From the NCBI GenBank assembly GCA_007131125.1, contig SLRE01000181.1, forward strand, positions 1 through 10,021: DNA of 10,021 nt. The letters are read 5' to 3'. Source of the DNA: Bacteroidales bacterium. GTDB taxonomy: Bacteria > Bacteroidota > Bacteroidia > Bacteroidales > UBA7960. The position numbers were made by a program, and so were the translations under genes. Below, in pieces: positions 1-7,597 of the stretch (positions within the stretch are counted from its first letter, which is position 1; each line of letters starts with the position of its first letter). The notes under the pieces are model-generated. The model was not told the DNA's origin and did no database searches. It saw only the letters and a list, made by a program, of their open reading frames with translations.

Positions 1-1577
1 CCCCTGATGTGGATCAATTCAGAGTTAATCAGGCAGGTAATTTTTTGCCTGTTTTTGGTTCCAATTTGCATTTTTAATGAGTTTACCCTGCCGCAATTCT
101 GGATCTGGGTAAACAATTCCTCACCTCCGGCTTTACTGATGATTTCAAATTCCATTGGGGTTTTTCCAATTACCTCCTCCCGGTCGAAACCCGTTTTCTG
201 GGAAAATGCATCATTTACATCAATAAACCGGCCGGTTTTCATTTCATTGAGAGAAATCCACATGGGGGCGGCACGAAATATCAGGGAAAATTTTTCCTCG
301 CTTTCTTTCAGGGCTTCCTCTGCCCGCTTGCGAATGGTGATATCCTGACCAAACCCAATGATTTCCTTAACACTTCCATTATTGTCCAAAACGGCAGTAT
401 CTGACCAGGAGAGCCACCTCCATCCGTATCGGGTCATGGCCCGTTGCTCAAAGTAGACCTTGTAAGGAGGTGAATACAGGCCTTGCATTGCTTTCTCAGT
501 GCTTTCGCGGTCATCCTCGTGAACCAGTGGCATAAAGCGCGACCCAATCAGTTCTTTTTCTTCTTTTCCAAAAAGATCACAATAGGAAGGGCTTACAAAA
601 AGGAACTTCCCTTCCGGGTCAACTTTTACGATAAGGTCTTTTTGGTTATTGACCAGCAAACGGTACTTTTCTTCACTTTCTTTCAGGTTGCGTGTAACCA
701 CGCCTACGCGGTATCGCAACAAAACAACAAAACCTGCCAAAAGCAAAATAATCACTCCGGAGCCAATAATTACCGACTGGTACTGATCCCAGAACCTGTA
801 TTGCTCATAAACCCTGAACCACTTATGGTAAAGGTCATCATACTCCCCGCTGGCTTTTAATTGAAAAAGACCCATGTTTAACAGGTCCAGTAGTTTTTCG
901 TTTTCATAACTTACTGCAATGCAATATTTTTGTGGTTCAATATCGGTAGCCTTGAGCACGGTGTTTTGCAACCCGAATTCACGAAGGTTGTGCAAACCCT
1001 GGTAGGTTCCGACCAGAGCCCCATCATGCAAGCCTTCATTGATCAGCCTTAGGGCTTCCAACTGGCTGTCGGTAAGAATAATCCTGTCTGTCAATGCATT
1101 TTCAATAACAAAATCATGCATTCGGTCACCTTTTTGCACAACAATCTCTTTTCCTTTAAGGTCCGCCAGGGAGGAAACCATGCTGTCCTTGTGGGCAAAA
1201 ACCCCGTGTGCCATAAAACTGTGTGGTACCCCAAAACTGATCACTTCGGCTCTTTCCGGAGAATACATCATCCCCATCAACACATCTATTGACCCGTTTT
1301 CAAGCTCCTTCCTAACCTGGCTCCAGGGACCGAGCTCCATGTGGTAGTTCAGGTTAAGTTCCCTGGCCAGCATTTTGAACAACTCCACATTAAATCCGTC
1401 AGGTTCTCCTTTATCATTGATAAACTCATAGGGCGGGTAATCATGATCTCCTCTTACCAGGATGGGAAATTCGCTGGAACCTAAATCCAGGTTATCCATT
1501 GAATGCGAATTCAAAGCCCCGATCAGGAATAACAACAACAGCCAAAAGTGTAATATGAATGGATTAAATTTATTCAT
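1..1577 (-). CDS. Membrane sensor with periplasmic SBP_bac_3 domain and two PAS domains (3' end beyond window)
   Basis: The frame is open from ATG at 1577 to the left edge, giving 525 codons without a stop. Residues 1-26 are a hydrophobic signal sequence. Residues 37-260 resemble a bacterial extracellular solute-binding protein family 3 domain: DYPPYEF near 46-52, GFNVEL at 61-66, and SPERAE at 106-111. Arg109 in that motif sits where amino-acid-binding relatives such as HisJ hold the ligand carboxylate. Residues about 268-288 form one membrane helix. A short linker (NLKESEEKYRLLV) leads to a first PAS domain at about 302-418, ending in GFGQDITIRKRAEEAL. A second PAS domain starts near 427 and is cut by the window edge. 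The layout predicts that a small periplasmic ligand controls a cytoplasmic output. In Bacteroidota this is most often a histidine kinase, but the output domain is not visible, so kinase activity is inference. The gene has its own promoter candidate and is separated from the upstream gene by a terminator. Confidence 0.88.
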   Translation of the reverse strand, partial: MNKFNPFILHFWLLLLFLIGALNSHSMDNLDLGSSEFPILVRGDHDYPPYEFINDKGEPDGFNVELFKMLARELNLNYHMELGPWSQVRKELENGSIDVLMGMMYSPERAEVISFGVPHSFMAHGVFAHKDSMVSSLADLKGKEIVVQKGDRMHDFVIENALTDRIILTDSQLEALRLINEGLHDGALVGTYQGLHNLREFGLQNTVLKATDIEPQKYCIAVSYENEKLLDLLNMGLFQLKASGEYDDLYHKWFRVYEQYRFWDQYQSVIIGSGVIILLLAGFVVLLRYRVGVVTRNLKESEEKYRLLVNNQKDLIVKVDPEGKFLFVSPSYCDLFGKEEKELIGSRFMPLVHEDDRESTEKAMQGLYSPPYKVYFEQRAMTRYGWRWLSWSDTAVLDNNGSVKEIIGFGQDITIRKRAEEALKESEEKFSLIFRAAPMWISLNEMKTGRFIDVNDAFSQKTGFDREEVIGKTPMEFEIISKAGGEELFTQIQNCGRVNSLKMQIGTKNRQKITCLINSELIHIR

Positions 1578-1605
1578 TAGAACAAAATTTCAACAGGATA
1601 TTATA

Positions 1606-1613
1606 CAAATGTA
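1606..1613 (-). promoter_or_regulatory. Candidate Bacteroidota -7 box (TACATTTG) for the sensor gene
   Basis: On the minus strand this reads TACATTTG, an exact match to the TAnnTTTG -7 element used by the primary sigma factor of Bacteroidota. It lies 28 bases upstream of the sensor ATG, which would give a short leader of about 20 bases. No convincing -33 TTG element is visible at the expected distance, so the call rests on the -7 match and its position. Confidence 0.5.
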
Positions 1614-1682
1614 TGGCAAAATTCGATAAGGAAGGAAAGTAAAAATACTGAAAAACCGTTAACCACCAAATTTGTATTAATG

Positions 1683-1715
1683 CCGGTGGTCAAACCGGGG
1701 TCATGACTTCTGACC
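1683..1715. promoter_or_regulatory. Two adjacent short inverted repeats upstream of the sensor promoter
   Basis: CCGGT (1683-1687) pairs with ACCGG (1694-1698) across a 6-base loop. Directly after it, GGTCA (1699-1703) pairs with TGACC (1711-1715) across 7 bases. The first loop itself carries GGTCA, so that pentamer occurs three times within 33 bases when both strands are counted. The block sits 70-100 bases upstream of the sensor -7 box. It could be a regulator-binding region. It could also be a weak terminator on the plus strand, where seven A residues (not T) follow, which argues against that reading. Confidence 0.25.
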
Positions 1716-1760
1716 AAAAAAATCAGGTGAACTGCACGTTGTTCTTATTGAATGACAGGG

Positions 1761-1786
1761 AAAAAACCTTAAAGGTTAAGGCTTTT
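1761..1786 (-). terminator. Intrinsic terminator after the DUF5916 gene
   Basis: Read on the minus strand, CCTTAA-CCT-TTAAGG forms a 6-bp stem with a 3-base loop (1767-1781), followed at once by six T residues. It begins about 28 bases after the stop codon at 1809-1811. The A residues preceding the stem allow extra pairing with the T tract. The stem is AT-rich and therefore not strong. Its place between two genes with separate promoter candidates fits a transcription end. Confidence 0.6.
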
Positions 1787-1808
1787 CGTGCTTGGAGCAT
1801 TCAGGAGC

Positions 1809-4277
1809 CTAAATATTGCCTGTCCACCTTTGGAGGTATTGATAATCGAGGTAATACAGAATCTTGATGGAAAAGCTGTTGATCTGGGGTTCACCAAGGA
1901 TGTGGCGAAGATTGTCAAGGTAATTGTGTCTTAATTGACTTCCCCGGGTATCAATGAGGTTTTTCCAGACCGCAGTCAATTGACTTCCCGGGGCAAAATG
2001 CCAGGTGAGCATCATGTCGATGGTAAAGGCATTGTAATTGATATCAGGAATCTGAAGGTCATCCTCTATGGGGTCAAGTTGCCCTGTCTGGTTCAGGAAA
2101 AAATATTCTCCCTCATAATCTACTCTTGACCAGTAATGCCGCAGGTCAAAATCAAGGGAAAGATCATTGTTAAAAATATAGGTAGTGCGGAAAGAATTGA
2201 CAAGGGTTGGGGTTTGGCGTAACCCAAAATAAACCGAATCATTGTGGGTATGGCTAACGTAGCCTATGTCATTTCGTCTTTTATTGTATTCAAACCCTGC
2301 CGATAAATTCCACTGGTCGCTGGCCCTAAAGGTGGGTTTGACTTCCAGGTTGTATTCCTGCTGGTCATAATCGGAAAGGATGCGGGCAAAACTGACATTA
2401 CCGTCAACGTAAATCCGCCTTCGGTAGTCGGTTGAGTACATCAGGTAAAGGTCATAGGCCGGATTGGTTTCATAAAACCTTCCAGGTGCCCTGGGTTCAA
2501 AATAGTCTCTTTCGCCCCTGGGCTGGTAATTGGCCCTGAACATAAAAAACAGGCGGGTATCAAACATGATCCTGGCATTGTAGCCCAGGTTGAGTTTGGT
2601 AAAGGTATTGGGCTCGTAAAGGCTCGAATATTCCGCAGAAATGCCCTGGCTAAAAGACCACAACCTCCAGAAGGGATCAAAAATGTTGTAACTCAGGGAT
2701 GCTCCATCGGTAACCGTATTGTTGCGGCGAAGAAAACCCATATCATTCTGGTCGTAAGCATCGCTGAGTACCGAGCGGGAATAGTTGTATTGCCAGGTTC
2801 CACCAAACTTCCCGATACTTACATCGTACTTATGTCCAAATATGTTGTTGGCATCGGCAAAATACTGCTGGCTGATGGCTGCAGAACCACTGATGCGGTA
2901 CATATTTGACCGGTCCATCAACCTGAACTCAGTTCCTGTAACATTAGCCGTATACCCATCGGCCGAACCGGCCACATTGGTATTGATAAGGCTGACAAAT
3001 GAATTGTTCCTGAGACTTTGATCCACTACCACCAGGTTATAATTGGTGAAAGGTTGTGTTGTTACCTCCCGGGAATCCCCGGTAATGGTATCCTGCAGGG
3101 TTGCACGGCTGGGCGCCGTCATGGCGTTGAACAGCCCCATGCCCAAACCCGAACCGGTACGACCTGAAATTTTGGTTGCATTGATCAAACGGGTTTCCAA
3201 AGGGTTGTCGATTACCACCTCATTATCTTCAGTTTGATCAATTACATCGGCATAACCCGAAGGGGCTGCACCAATGCGTCTTGAGTAAAAAAGGTCTGCC
3301 TTGCCAAACAATTCGGTACCTTCCGTAAAGAATTGCCGGTTTTCGTCATATTTTACCTCATAAGGGGATAGGTTTAAAACCAGGGCATCAGACTGCACCT
3401 GTCCAAAATCCGGTATGAGGGTCATGTCCATGGTGAAACTTGGGCTTATTCCATATTTTACATCCATACCCCCGTTTACGGTATTTGCCCATCCGCGGTC
3501 CATCCCGTTTTTTTCCATATAACCTGACAAATACGGGTAGAAAGAAAGCCTCAGGGGTGGTTCCACTCCGTTTATCCCATCCAGCCGTCCCATGGAAGCC
3601 AGTGGGTCGCCAATGCGCAGGTTTACGAAGTTCCAGCTTGATACTTCCCTTGTACGCCGGATCTCCCTCCAGAAGTTGATGCCCCATTCCTGAATATCAC
3701 CCTTTGGAAAACGCAGGGCAGAGTAAGGAATTTCCATTTCCACCACCCAGCCGTTTTCATGGACTTTGGCTTCACTGATCCATACCGCATCCCAGTTTAC
3801 ATCCCCCCGCCCTGTGCCGGCCCCTGACATGTTGATGTCGGTTTGAACCCCTGAAGCCGATACCTGGAAACGGAACCCATTGATGCCATCATCAAAAGGA
3901 TTGATGTCAACCCAGAAACGATCTGCATTGAGCTGGTCTCCCGAATTGCGCAATCCAAGCTCCCTTAAAATCCTTTCCGGGTCAGGATCTTCCAAAAAAG
4001 CCCCAATGTATATGGAATGATCATCATAAAGCACCTTAACATGAGTTTCCAGGGAAGCAGGGCGATCATTGTGGGGTTCGTACTGAAAAAAATCCGTTGC
4101 TGCTTCAGCCAGTGACCATACTTCATCGTCCAGAGAACCGTCAACAACAGGAGGGGTAGGAGTGCGCACCGCATTAAGTGCTTTTCTTTCCGGTTGTGAA
4201 ATGGCAGAGGAAAGGAAGACGAAAAAAAAGAAGATTCCTGCTGAAAGGATTTTTATGATGAGACTGTTAAAAGTCAT
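1809..4277 (-). CDS. CBM9-like N-domain / DUF5916 outer-membrane family protein
   Basis: This is an 822-aa protein with a signal peptide (about 1-28, cleavage near AISQ). Residues about 35-230 resemble the carbohydrate-binding family 9-like fold, with the hallmark VDGSLDDEVW at 45-54 and a core including FWVDINPFDD (121-130) and GWVVEMEIPYSALRF (176-190). The rest matches the DUF5916 pattern of Bacteroidota: a GGMDVKYG segment near 269-276, ENRQFFTEGTELF at 312-324, and LFYSRRIG at 329-336. Alternating aromatic and polar strands then run to the C-terminus, as expected for an outer-membrane beta-barrel. Family members are common but functionally uncharacterised. A role in binding or moving a glycan or other ligand at the cell surface is inference. 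No SusC/SusD pair, glycosidase or protease lies beside it to suggest a substrate. ATG at 4277 directly precedes the signal peptide. The gene is flanked by a promoter candidate and a terminator, so it is probably monocistronic. Confidence 0.9.
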   Translation of the reverse strand: MTFNSLIIKILSAGIFFFFVFLSSAISQPERKALNAVRTPTPPVVDGSLDDEVWSLAEAATDFFQYEPHNDRPASLETHVKVLYDDHSIYIGAFLEDPDPERILRELGLRNSGDQLNADRFWVDINPFDDGINGFRFQVSASGVQTDINMSGAGTGRGDVNWDAVWISEAKVHENGWVVEMEIPYSALRFPKGDIQEWGINFWREIRRTREVSSWNFVNLRIGDPLASMGRLDGINGVEPPLRLSFYPYLSGYMEKNGMDRGWANTVNGGMDVKYGISPSFTMDMTLIPDFGQVQSDALVLNLSPYEVKYDENRQFFTEGTELFGKADLFYSRRIGAAPSGYADVIDQTEDNEVVIDNPLETRLINATKISGRTGSGLGMGLFNAMTAPSRATLQDTITGDSREVTTQPFTNYNLVVVDQSLRNNSFVSLINTNVAGSADGYTANVTGTEFRLMDRSNMYRISGSAAISQQYFADANNIFGHKYDVSIGKFGGTWQYNYSRSVLSDAYDQNDMGFLRRNNTVTDGASLSYNIFDPFWRLWSFSQGISAEYSSLYEPNTFTKLNLGYNARIMFDTRLFFMFRANYQPRGERDYFEPRAPGRFYETNPAYDLYLMYSTDYRRRIYVDGNVSFARILSDYDQQEYNLEVKPTFRASDQWNLSAGFEYNKRRNDIGYVSHTHNDSVYFGLRQTPTLVNSFRTTYIFNNDLSLDFDLRHYWSRVDYEGEYFFLNQTGQLDPIEDDLQIPDINYNAFTIDMMLTWHFAPGSQLTAVWKNLIDTRGSQLRHNYLDNLRHILGEPQINSFSIKILYYLDYQYLQRWTGNI

Positions 4278-4317
4278 GAATGGTTACAAAATATCAGACA
4301 ACTTATTTACTTCGGTG

Positions 4318-4325
4318 CAAAAATA
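4318..4325 (-). promoter_or_regulatory. Candidate Bacteroidota -7 box (TATTTTTG) for the DUF5916 gene
   Basis: On the minus strand this reads TATTTTTG, an exact TAnnTTTG match 40 bases upstream of the ATG at 4277. Transcription would start near 4310, giving a leader of roughly 35 bases. A -33 element is not obvious. The expected -33 area overlaps the right-hand copy (in minus-strand direction) of the tandem repeat at 4346-4376. The surrounding sequence is very A/T-rich, so a chance match is possible. Confidence 0.5.
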
Positions 4326-4345
4326 TAAAAACCCACGTTGCTGAG

Positions 4346-4376
4346 GAAAGCATAAAGCCTCCGGAAGACATAAAGC
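4346..4376. repeat. Tandem 13-bp direct repeat upstream of the DUF5916 promoter
   Basis: GAAAGCATAAAGC (4346-4358) and GAAGACATAAAGC (4364-4376) agree at 11 of 13 positions, including a perfect CATAAAGC core, and start 18 bases apart. They lie immediately upstream of the candidate -7 box at 4318-4325 and cover its -33 area, a usual place for regulator half-sites. The rest of the 205-base gap (4278-4482) shows only a loose repeated AAAGGCCGG (about 4414-4422 and 4449-4456) and no convincing terminator for the lipoprotein gene. Confidence 0.4.
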
Positions 4377-4482
4377 TTTTTTAGCACCCCTTTGTCAGAA
4401 GTTTTTTTCGATAAAAGGCCGGGTTTTTGGAAAGTAAACTGACGCATTAAAGGCCGGCAGGAAGAAGTTTTAAACAACCAGT

Positions 4483-5172
4483 TTAATAAACCGAGGCAAA
4501 AGAATCAATTTCAACCACATTTTTTACCCTTATCTTTTGAAGGTAATTGATCTCTGCAGGAGCAAAAAGCAAGTCAGCCATTTTAATGGTCAGGCTGGTT
4601 TGCCCGGGTTCACGCATCCAGATTGCTGGCTGGTAGCCGTTGTTGTCGTCAACAAAGCCGGCAACAACCACCTTTTCACCCCAGAAAGAGGCTTCTTCGT
4701 ATATGCAGGGGGTGCCACAAAAAAAGATACGTTTTCGTTGTTTGGCATCCAGATCGATCAGGGCCACCTCCTTGTCAACATTCCAGCCCCTGAAAACGAT
4801 CTCCCCTCCGGGCTCTTTTTCCAGGAGCATGCTGTAACTGTCCATGTCAATAAATTTTGACGAATCCCGGGAATAGATGTAAAGGTCCTGATAAGGGTCA
4901 GGTGATTCGGGCTGGTATTCCATGGAAAAAGTCTGACCTGATTCAAAGGTTTCAGCATGGCTGAAGTCTTCCGCGGAAAGGCCATAGTATTCAAGCCAGG
5001 GGCCAATGCGTTTGTCGGGTTGCTGCAGGGTGGGGGTATGTTCTTCAGCGATTTCCTCTTCGGGTTTTTCCTCTGCAGGGTCGGGTGCAGACCCGCAGGC
5101 TGCAATAAAAACCACCAAAAAAATCAACAAAAATTCTTTTCTTTTTAACATACAGTAAATTGCTTTTGACAT
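4483..5172 (-). CDS. Predicted surface or periplasmic lipoprotein of unknown function
   Basis: This is a 229-aa protein that I cannot place in a family. A hydrophobic signal segment ends in a lipobox, IAAC, with Cys26 as the lipid-bearing residue. The next stretch (29-45) is dense in Pro, Asp and Glu, resembling the acidic export signal that sends some Bacteroidota lipoproteins to the cell surface. The mature part is mixed alpha/beta in character and has a CGTPC pair (Cys152, Cys156) that could form a disulfide. ATG at 5172 overlaps the stop of the upstream serine hydrolase by one base (TAATG), which suggests coupled translation. A second in-frame ATG at 5151 (residue 8) would give a more typical signal peptide start (MLKRKEF). 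Neither has a clear Shine-Dalgarno sequence. The overlap implies that it works with the membrane hydrolase at the envelope, but that link is inference. Confidence 0.82.
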   Translation of the reverse strand: MSKAIYCMLKRKEFLLIFLVVFIAACGSAPDPAEEKPEEEIAEEHTPTLQQPDKRIGPWLEYYGLSAEDFSHAETFESGQTFSMEYQPESPDPYQDLYIYSRDSSKFIDMDSYSMLLEKEPGGEIVFRGWNVDKEVALIDLDAKQRKRIFFCGTPCIYEEASFWGEKVVVAGFVDDNNGYQPAIWMREPGQTSLTIKMADLLFAPAEINYLQKIRVKNVVEIDSFASVY

Positions 5173-7067
5173 TAAAAATTCCAGCCCAGGAAATTCCAGA
5201 AGTTAATCTGCCAAATGGCCAGAATAAACGCGAAGGTTGCCAGGTTGTAAAACAGGCGGCTGCGAATCCTTAAATCGCGGGTTTGCCATATTACCAGGCT
5301 TTGCCATATCATTCCCAGTAAAAATAAAATGGAAAGAAATGGAAACACAACCCCAATTTTAATGATGCCAGGCACCCCGAAGACAATGTCCGTACCTCCC
5401 GAAAACCCAATAAAAATAAATAAATAAAACAAAGCAAGGAATAAAGCGCAGATCCAGGCCAGCAGCTTGGTGCCGGTTGGCAGGGGATTTCTGGCATGCA
5501 GGGCTTTCACGTAGTTTCTTCTGAGAAGGTAAAGCAAAGGCCAGCCAATTAAAATAAACAGCACACAAAGCAGGGAAAGAACAATGACAAACAGGTTCCA
5601 GCCGATGCTGTAACCTCCTCTCATTCGTTCGAAGGCCATGATGGGCCATTGGCCAAAGTAAAGTTTACCGGCCCTGTCGGTTCCCTCTCTCTCAAATGCC
5701 ATCAACTCGTTGCTGTTTTCATTACGAAAGGTAAGGCTGTCAACCGGCAACCAAAAGGAGGTTTCTCCGGTAAATCCATCCGATAGCCTGAGGCGGCCAT
5801 TATCAGTAGAAACCTCTGCAGCCATTGCAAGGGAAAGGATTTTCAAAATATCGGTGTGGGGATGGCGGTTGGCTTTGTAACTCCCGGTAAAGCCTTCGAG
5901 GTAATCATCATCCAGGGTTATGGTATCCATTAATTCCCGGGGATCGGGGAAAAACCTGTCAAGAAACTGCTCAAATACTTTGGAATAGGTGCCGGCACCT
6001 GCTTCGCTGTTGAAAGAAAGAAAAAATCCGAAATTTTCCTCCGGGATCAGCAGCATCAGGGTATGAAACAAAAAAGTATCCCCCCCATGCCCGATAATTC
6101 TGTGGTTGTTGCGACTCAGGTCCATATAGCCATGCAGGGCAGGGTTCATTTCCGGTGCATGAAACAATACGGGCTCTGCCATGATATCGTAGGTGGCAGG
6201 TTCCATAAGGCAGATGGTGTCTATACAGGTGTTGTTTAGCATGGCTTTCATAAAAACCACCATATCGGCTGCCGAAGCACTTGCCCCGCCTGCTCCTGTC
6301 ATGGGCACATATTCAAAATCCCCCTCCCGGAAAATACCGTCCCGGAAGCTATAACCCTTTGAAAGAAAAACCATTTTTTCTTCGGGCAGGGGTTGCCTGA
6401 AGGTAGTACACATCATTCCCAAAGGCTTAAGGATTTTTTCTTCCACATATTCTTCAAAAGGAAGTCCACTTACTTTTTCCACCAGGTATTGGGCCAGCCC
6501 TGTGCCATGATTGCTGTATGAGGCAACTTCCAGAGGGGGGCGCACCCTTTTGGGCATTTGCCTTTGAAACAATTCTTCAAGGGGAAGCATTTCTTCTGCA
6601 TCCCTTACAAAAATCTCCAGCAGAATGTCTTCAAACCCGGGGGTGTGCGACATGAGGGACCTTAATGTAATGGGCTGTTCAAAGGTTTCCGGGATGCTGA
6701 AGGCTTCAAGGTAGTCGTTGATGTCGGCATCAAGGTTGAGGTTTCCCTGCTCAACCTGCTGAAGAACGGCCAGCCAGGTAAAGAGCTTGGAAACAGATCC
6801 CAGTCGGAAAAGGGTAACCTCCGGGTCCACCTCAGTTTTTCTTTCCACATCCGCGTAGCCATAACCTTTTTTAAGAATTGTTTCTCCGTCTTTTACCAGG
6901 CTGAGTGAAGCCCCGGCAATATTTTTTTCTTTCATATGGGTTTCAATTACCCCGTCAAGATAAGCCTCCAGAATGTTTACGTCTTCCGGAAAAGTTGTGG
7001 TGGCTGAGGTGTTAAAAAGGGCAATCGATAAGAAAAATGAAAAAAGGAGGCGAAGGGTTGTGGACAT
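5172..7067 (-). CDS. Beta-lactamase-like serine hydrolase with four C-terminal membrane helices
   Basis: This is a 631-aa protein. After a signal sequence or N-terminal anchor (about 1-22), residues 33-375 carry the three motifs of the class C beta-lactamase/DD-peptidase family (Pfam Beta-lactamase, PF00144). These are the nucleophile motif S91-V-S-K94, Y184-S-N186, and H327-G-G329 in place of the KTG triad. LMSHTPGFED at 138-147 is also typical. A linker domain (about 380-480, beginning YLEGFTGSYKANRHP) resembles the C-terminal extension seen in many of these hydrolases. Four hydrophobic helices follow at about 490-515, 535-556, 568-593 and 605-624. The catalytic domain should face the periplasm. 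Such enzymes cleave peptides, esters or cell-wall peptides, and family membership alone does not indicate beta-lactam resistance. The next gene overlaps its stop by one base. ATG at 7067 immediately precedes the signal sequence. No TAnnTTTG box was found upstream. Confidence 0.9.
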   Translation of the reverse strand: MSTTLRLLFSFFLSIALFNTSATTTFPEDVNILEAYLDGVIETHMKEKNIAGASLSLVKDGETILKKGYGYADVERKTEVDPEVTLFRLGSVSKLFTWLAVLQQVEQGNLNLDADINDYLEAFSIPETFEQPITLRSLMSHTPGFEDILLEIFVRDAEEMLPLEELFQRQMPKRVRPPLEVASYSNHGTGLAQYLVEKVSGLPFEEYVEEKILKPLGMMCTTFRQPLPEEKMVFLSKGYSFRDGIFREGDFEYVPMTGAGGASASAADMVVFMKAMLNNTCIDTICLMEPATYDIMAEPVLFHAPEMNPALHGYMDLSRNNHRIIGHGGDTFLFHTLMLLIPEENFGFFLSFNSEAGAGTYSKVFEQFLDRFFPDPRELMDTITLDDDYLEGFTGSYKANRHPHTDILKILSLAMAAEVSTDNGRLRLSDGFTGETSFWLPVDSLTFRNENSNELMAFEREGTDRAGKLYFGQWPIMAFERMRGGYSIGWNLFVIVLSLLCVLFILIGWPLLYLLRRNYVKALHARNPLPTGTKLLAWICALFLALFYLFIFIGFSGGTDIVFGVPGIIKIGVVFPFLSILFLLGMIWQSLVIWQTRDLRIRSRLFYNLATFAFILAIWQINFWNFLGWNF

Positions 7068-7190
7068 GACATGAAAGGGTTAGGGTTTGCAGGGGTAAAA
7101 ATAGGAAAAAAATAAATAGAAAGATAAGCCATATAAAAAAATAACGGCTGTTTTATTTTCTTCCTAAAGTTTATGGCCTAAACCTTCGGG

Positions 7191-7212
7191 AATAAAAAGT
7201 TTCTGTAAACCT
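7191..7212 (-). terminator. Possible weak terminator after the second cupin gene
   Basis: On the minus strand AGGTTT-ACAG-AAACTT can form a 6-bp stem with one G-T pair, followed by TTTATTC. It begins about 10 bases after the cupin stop at 7223-7225. The stem is short and AT-rich, so this is tentative. The rest of the 155-base gap (7068-7222) is A/T-rich and shows no clear promoter box. Confidence 0.3.
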
Positions 7213-7222
7213 GAATGCCTTT

Positions 7223-7534
7223 TTAAGAAAGAATTTTTATTACAAAAATGCGACAGGTTTCCCGTCCCCGGTTTTCCCATCCGCGGTCTTCTTCCCGGCT
7301 AACAAAAATGGTTTCCCCTGGATGTATGGTTTCCGTAGGCTTATTTGAAATTAGGTTTGCGCTTCCCGCCAGCCCTGCGAAAAGCACGTCAAAAGGGTTT
7401 TTATGCAGTGGGACACTGTCGCCCGGTTTCAGGGTAAGCAATATGACCTCCAGGTTTTCTTTCCGGTGCATGATACGTCCGTCGATGTCTGCAGGAACTT
7501 TTTCAGCATGCTCATGTGTGTTTTTTTGTATCAT
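7223..7534 (-). CDS. Small cupin-fold protein, metal site apparently reduced
   Basis: This 103-aa protein has a single predicted cupin barrel. The first motif region is PGDSVPLHKNPFDVLF, with His44 and an HxxPFD sequence (44-49) that also occurs in the neighbouring cupin. A glycine turn and PGETIFV (72-78) mark the second half of the barrel. The position where cupins normally place their second-motif histidine reads EEDRGWEN, with no histidine, so a normal bound metal is doubtful. It could be a non-catalytic or small-molecule-binding cupin. It lies 63 bases downstream of the other cupin with a terminator-like hairpin between them, so read-through or separate expression are both possible. The ATG at 7534 has no Shine-Dalgarno sequence. 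I give no specific function. Confidence 0.75.
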   Translation of the reverse strand: MIQKNTHEHAEKVPADIDGRIMHRKENLEVILLTLKPGDSVPLHKNPFDVLFAGLAGSANLISNKPTETIHPGETIFVSREEDRGWENRGRETCRIFVIKILS

Positions 7535-7558
7535 GGGGATAAGGGGTATGGTTTATAT

Positions 7559-7589
7559 TAAAAAATAAAAGGGCAGCAAATCGCCGCCC
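7559..7589 (-). terminator. Intrinsic terminator after the first cupin gene
   Basis: On the minus strand GGGCGGC-GATTT-GCTGCCC forms a 7-bp GC-rich stem with one G-T pair and a 5-base loop (7571-7589), followed by TTTTATTTTTT. It begins 9 bases after the stop codon at 7598-7600. On the plus strand the stem is followed by CAGTTTTTT, so it may work in both directions. It is the best-formed terminator in the window. Confidence 0.75.
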
Positions 7590-7597
7590 TCAGTTTT

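Noticed and set aside
7..1347. Plus-strand open frames at 7-348, 483-860 and 1039-1347
   Set aside because: They lie antisense to the continuous 525-codon sensor frame, whose domains are clearly recognisable. Their translations resemble no family and show no signal or domain pattern.
3388..3687. Overlapping open frames on both strands inside the DUF5916 gene
   Set aside because: They are out-of-frame shadows of a well-conserved region (the barrel start of DUF5916), with no start signals or recognisable motifs.
5172..7067. Calling the serine hydrolase an antibiotic-resistance beta-lactamase
   Set aside because: The SxxK, YxN and HGG motifs define a broad hydrolase family. The membrane extension and the coupled lipoprotein point to an envelope role, and nothing in the sequence shows beta-lactam specificity.
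7132..7162. Imperfect dyad around CGGCTG in the gap after the second cupin, as a terminator
   Set aside because: The arms pair only with bulges and consist almost entirely of A and T. A better candidate lies closer to the stop codon.
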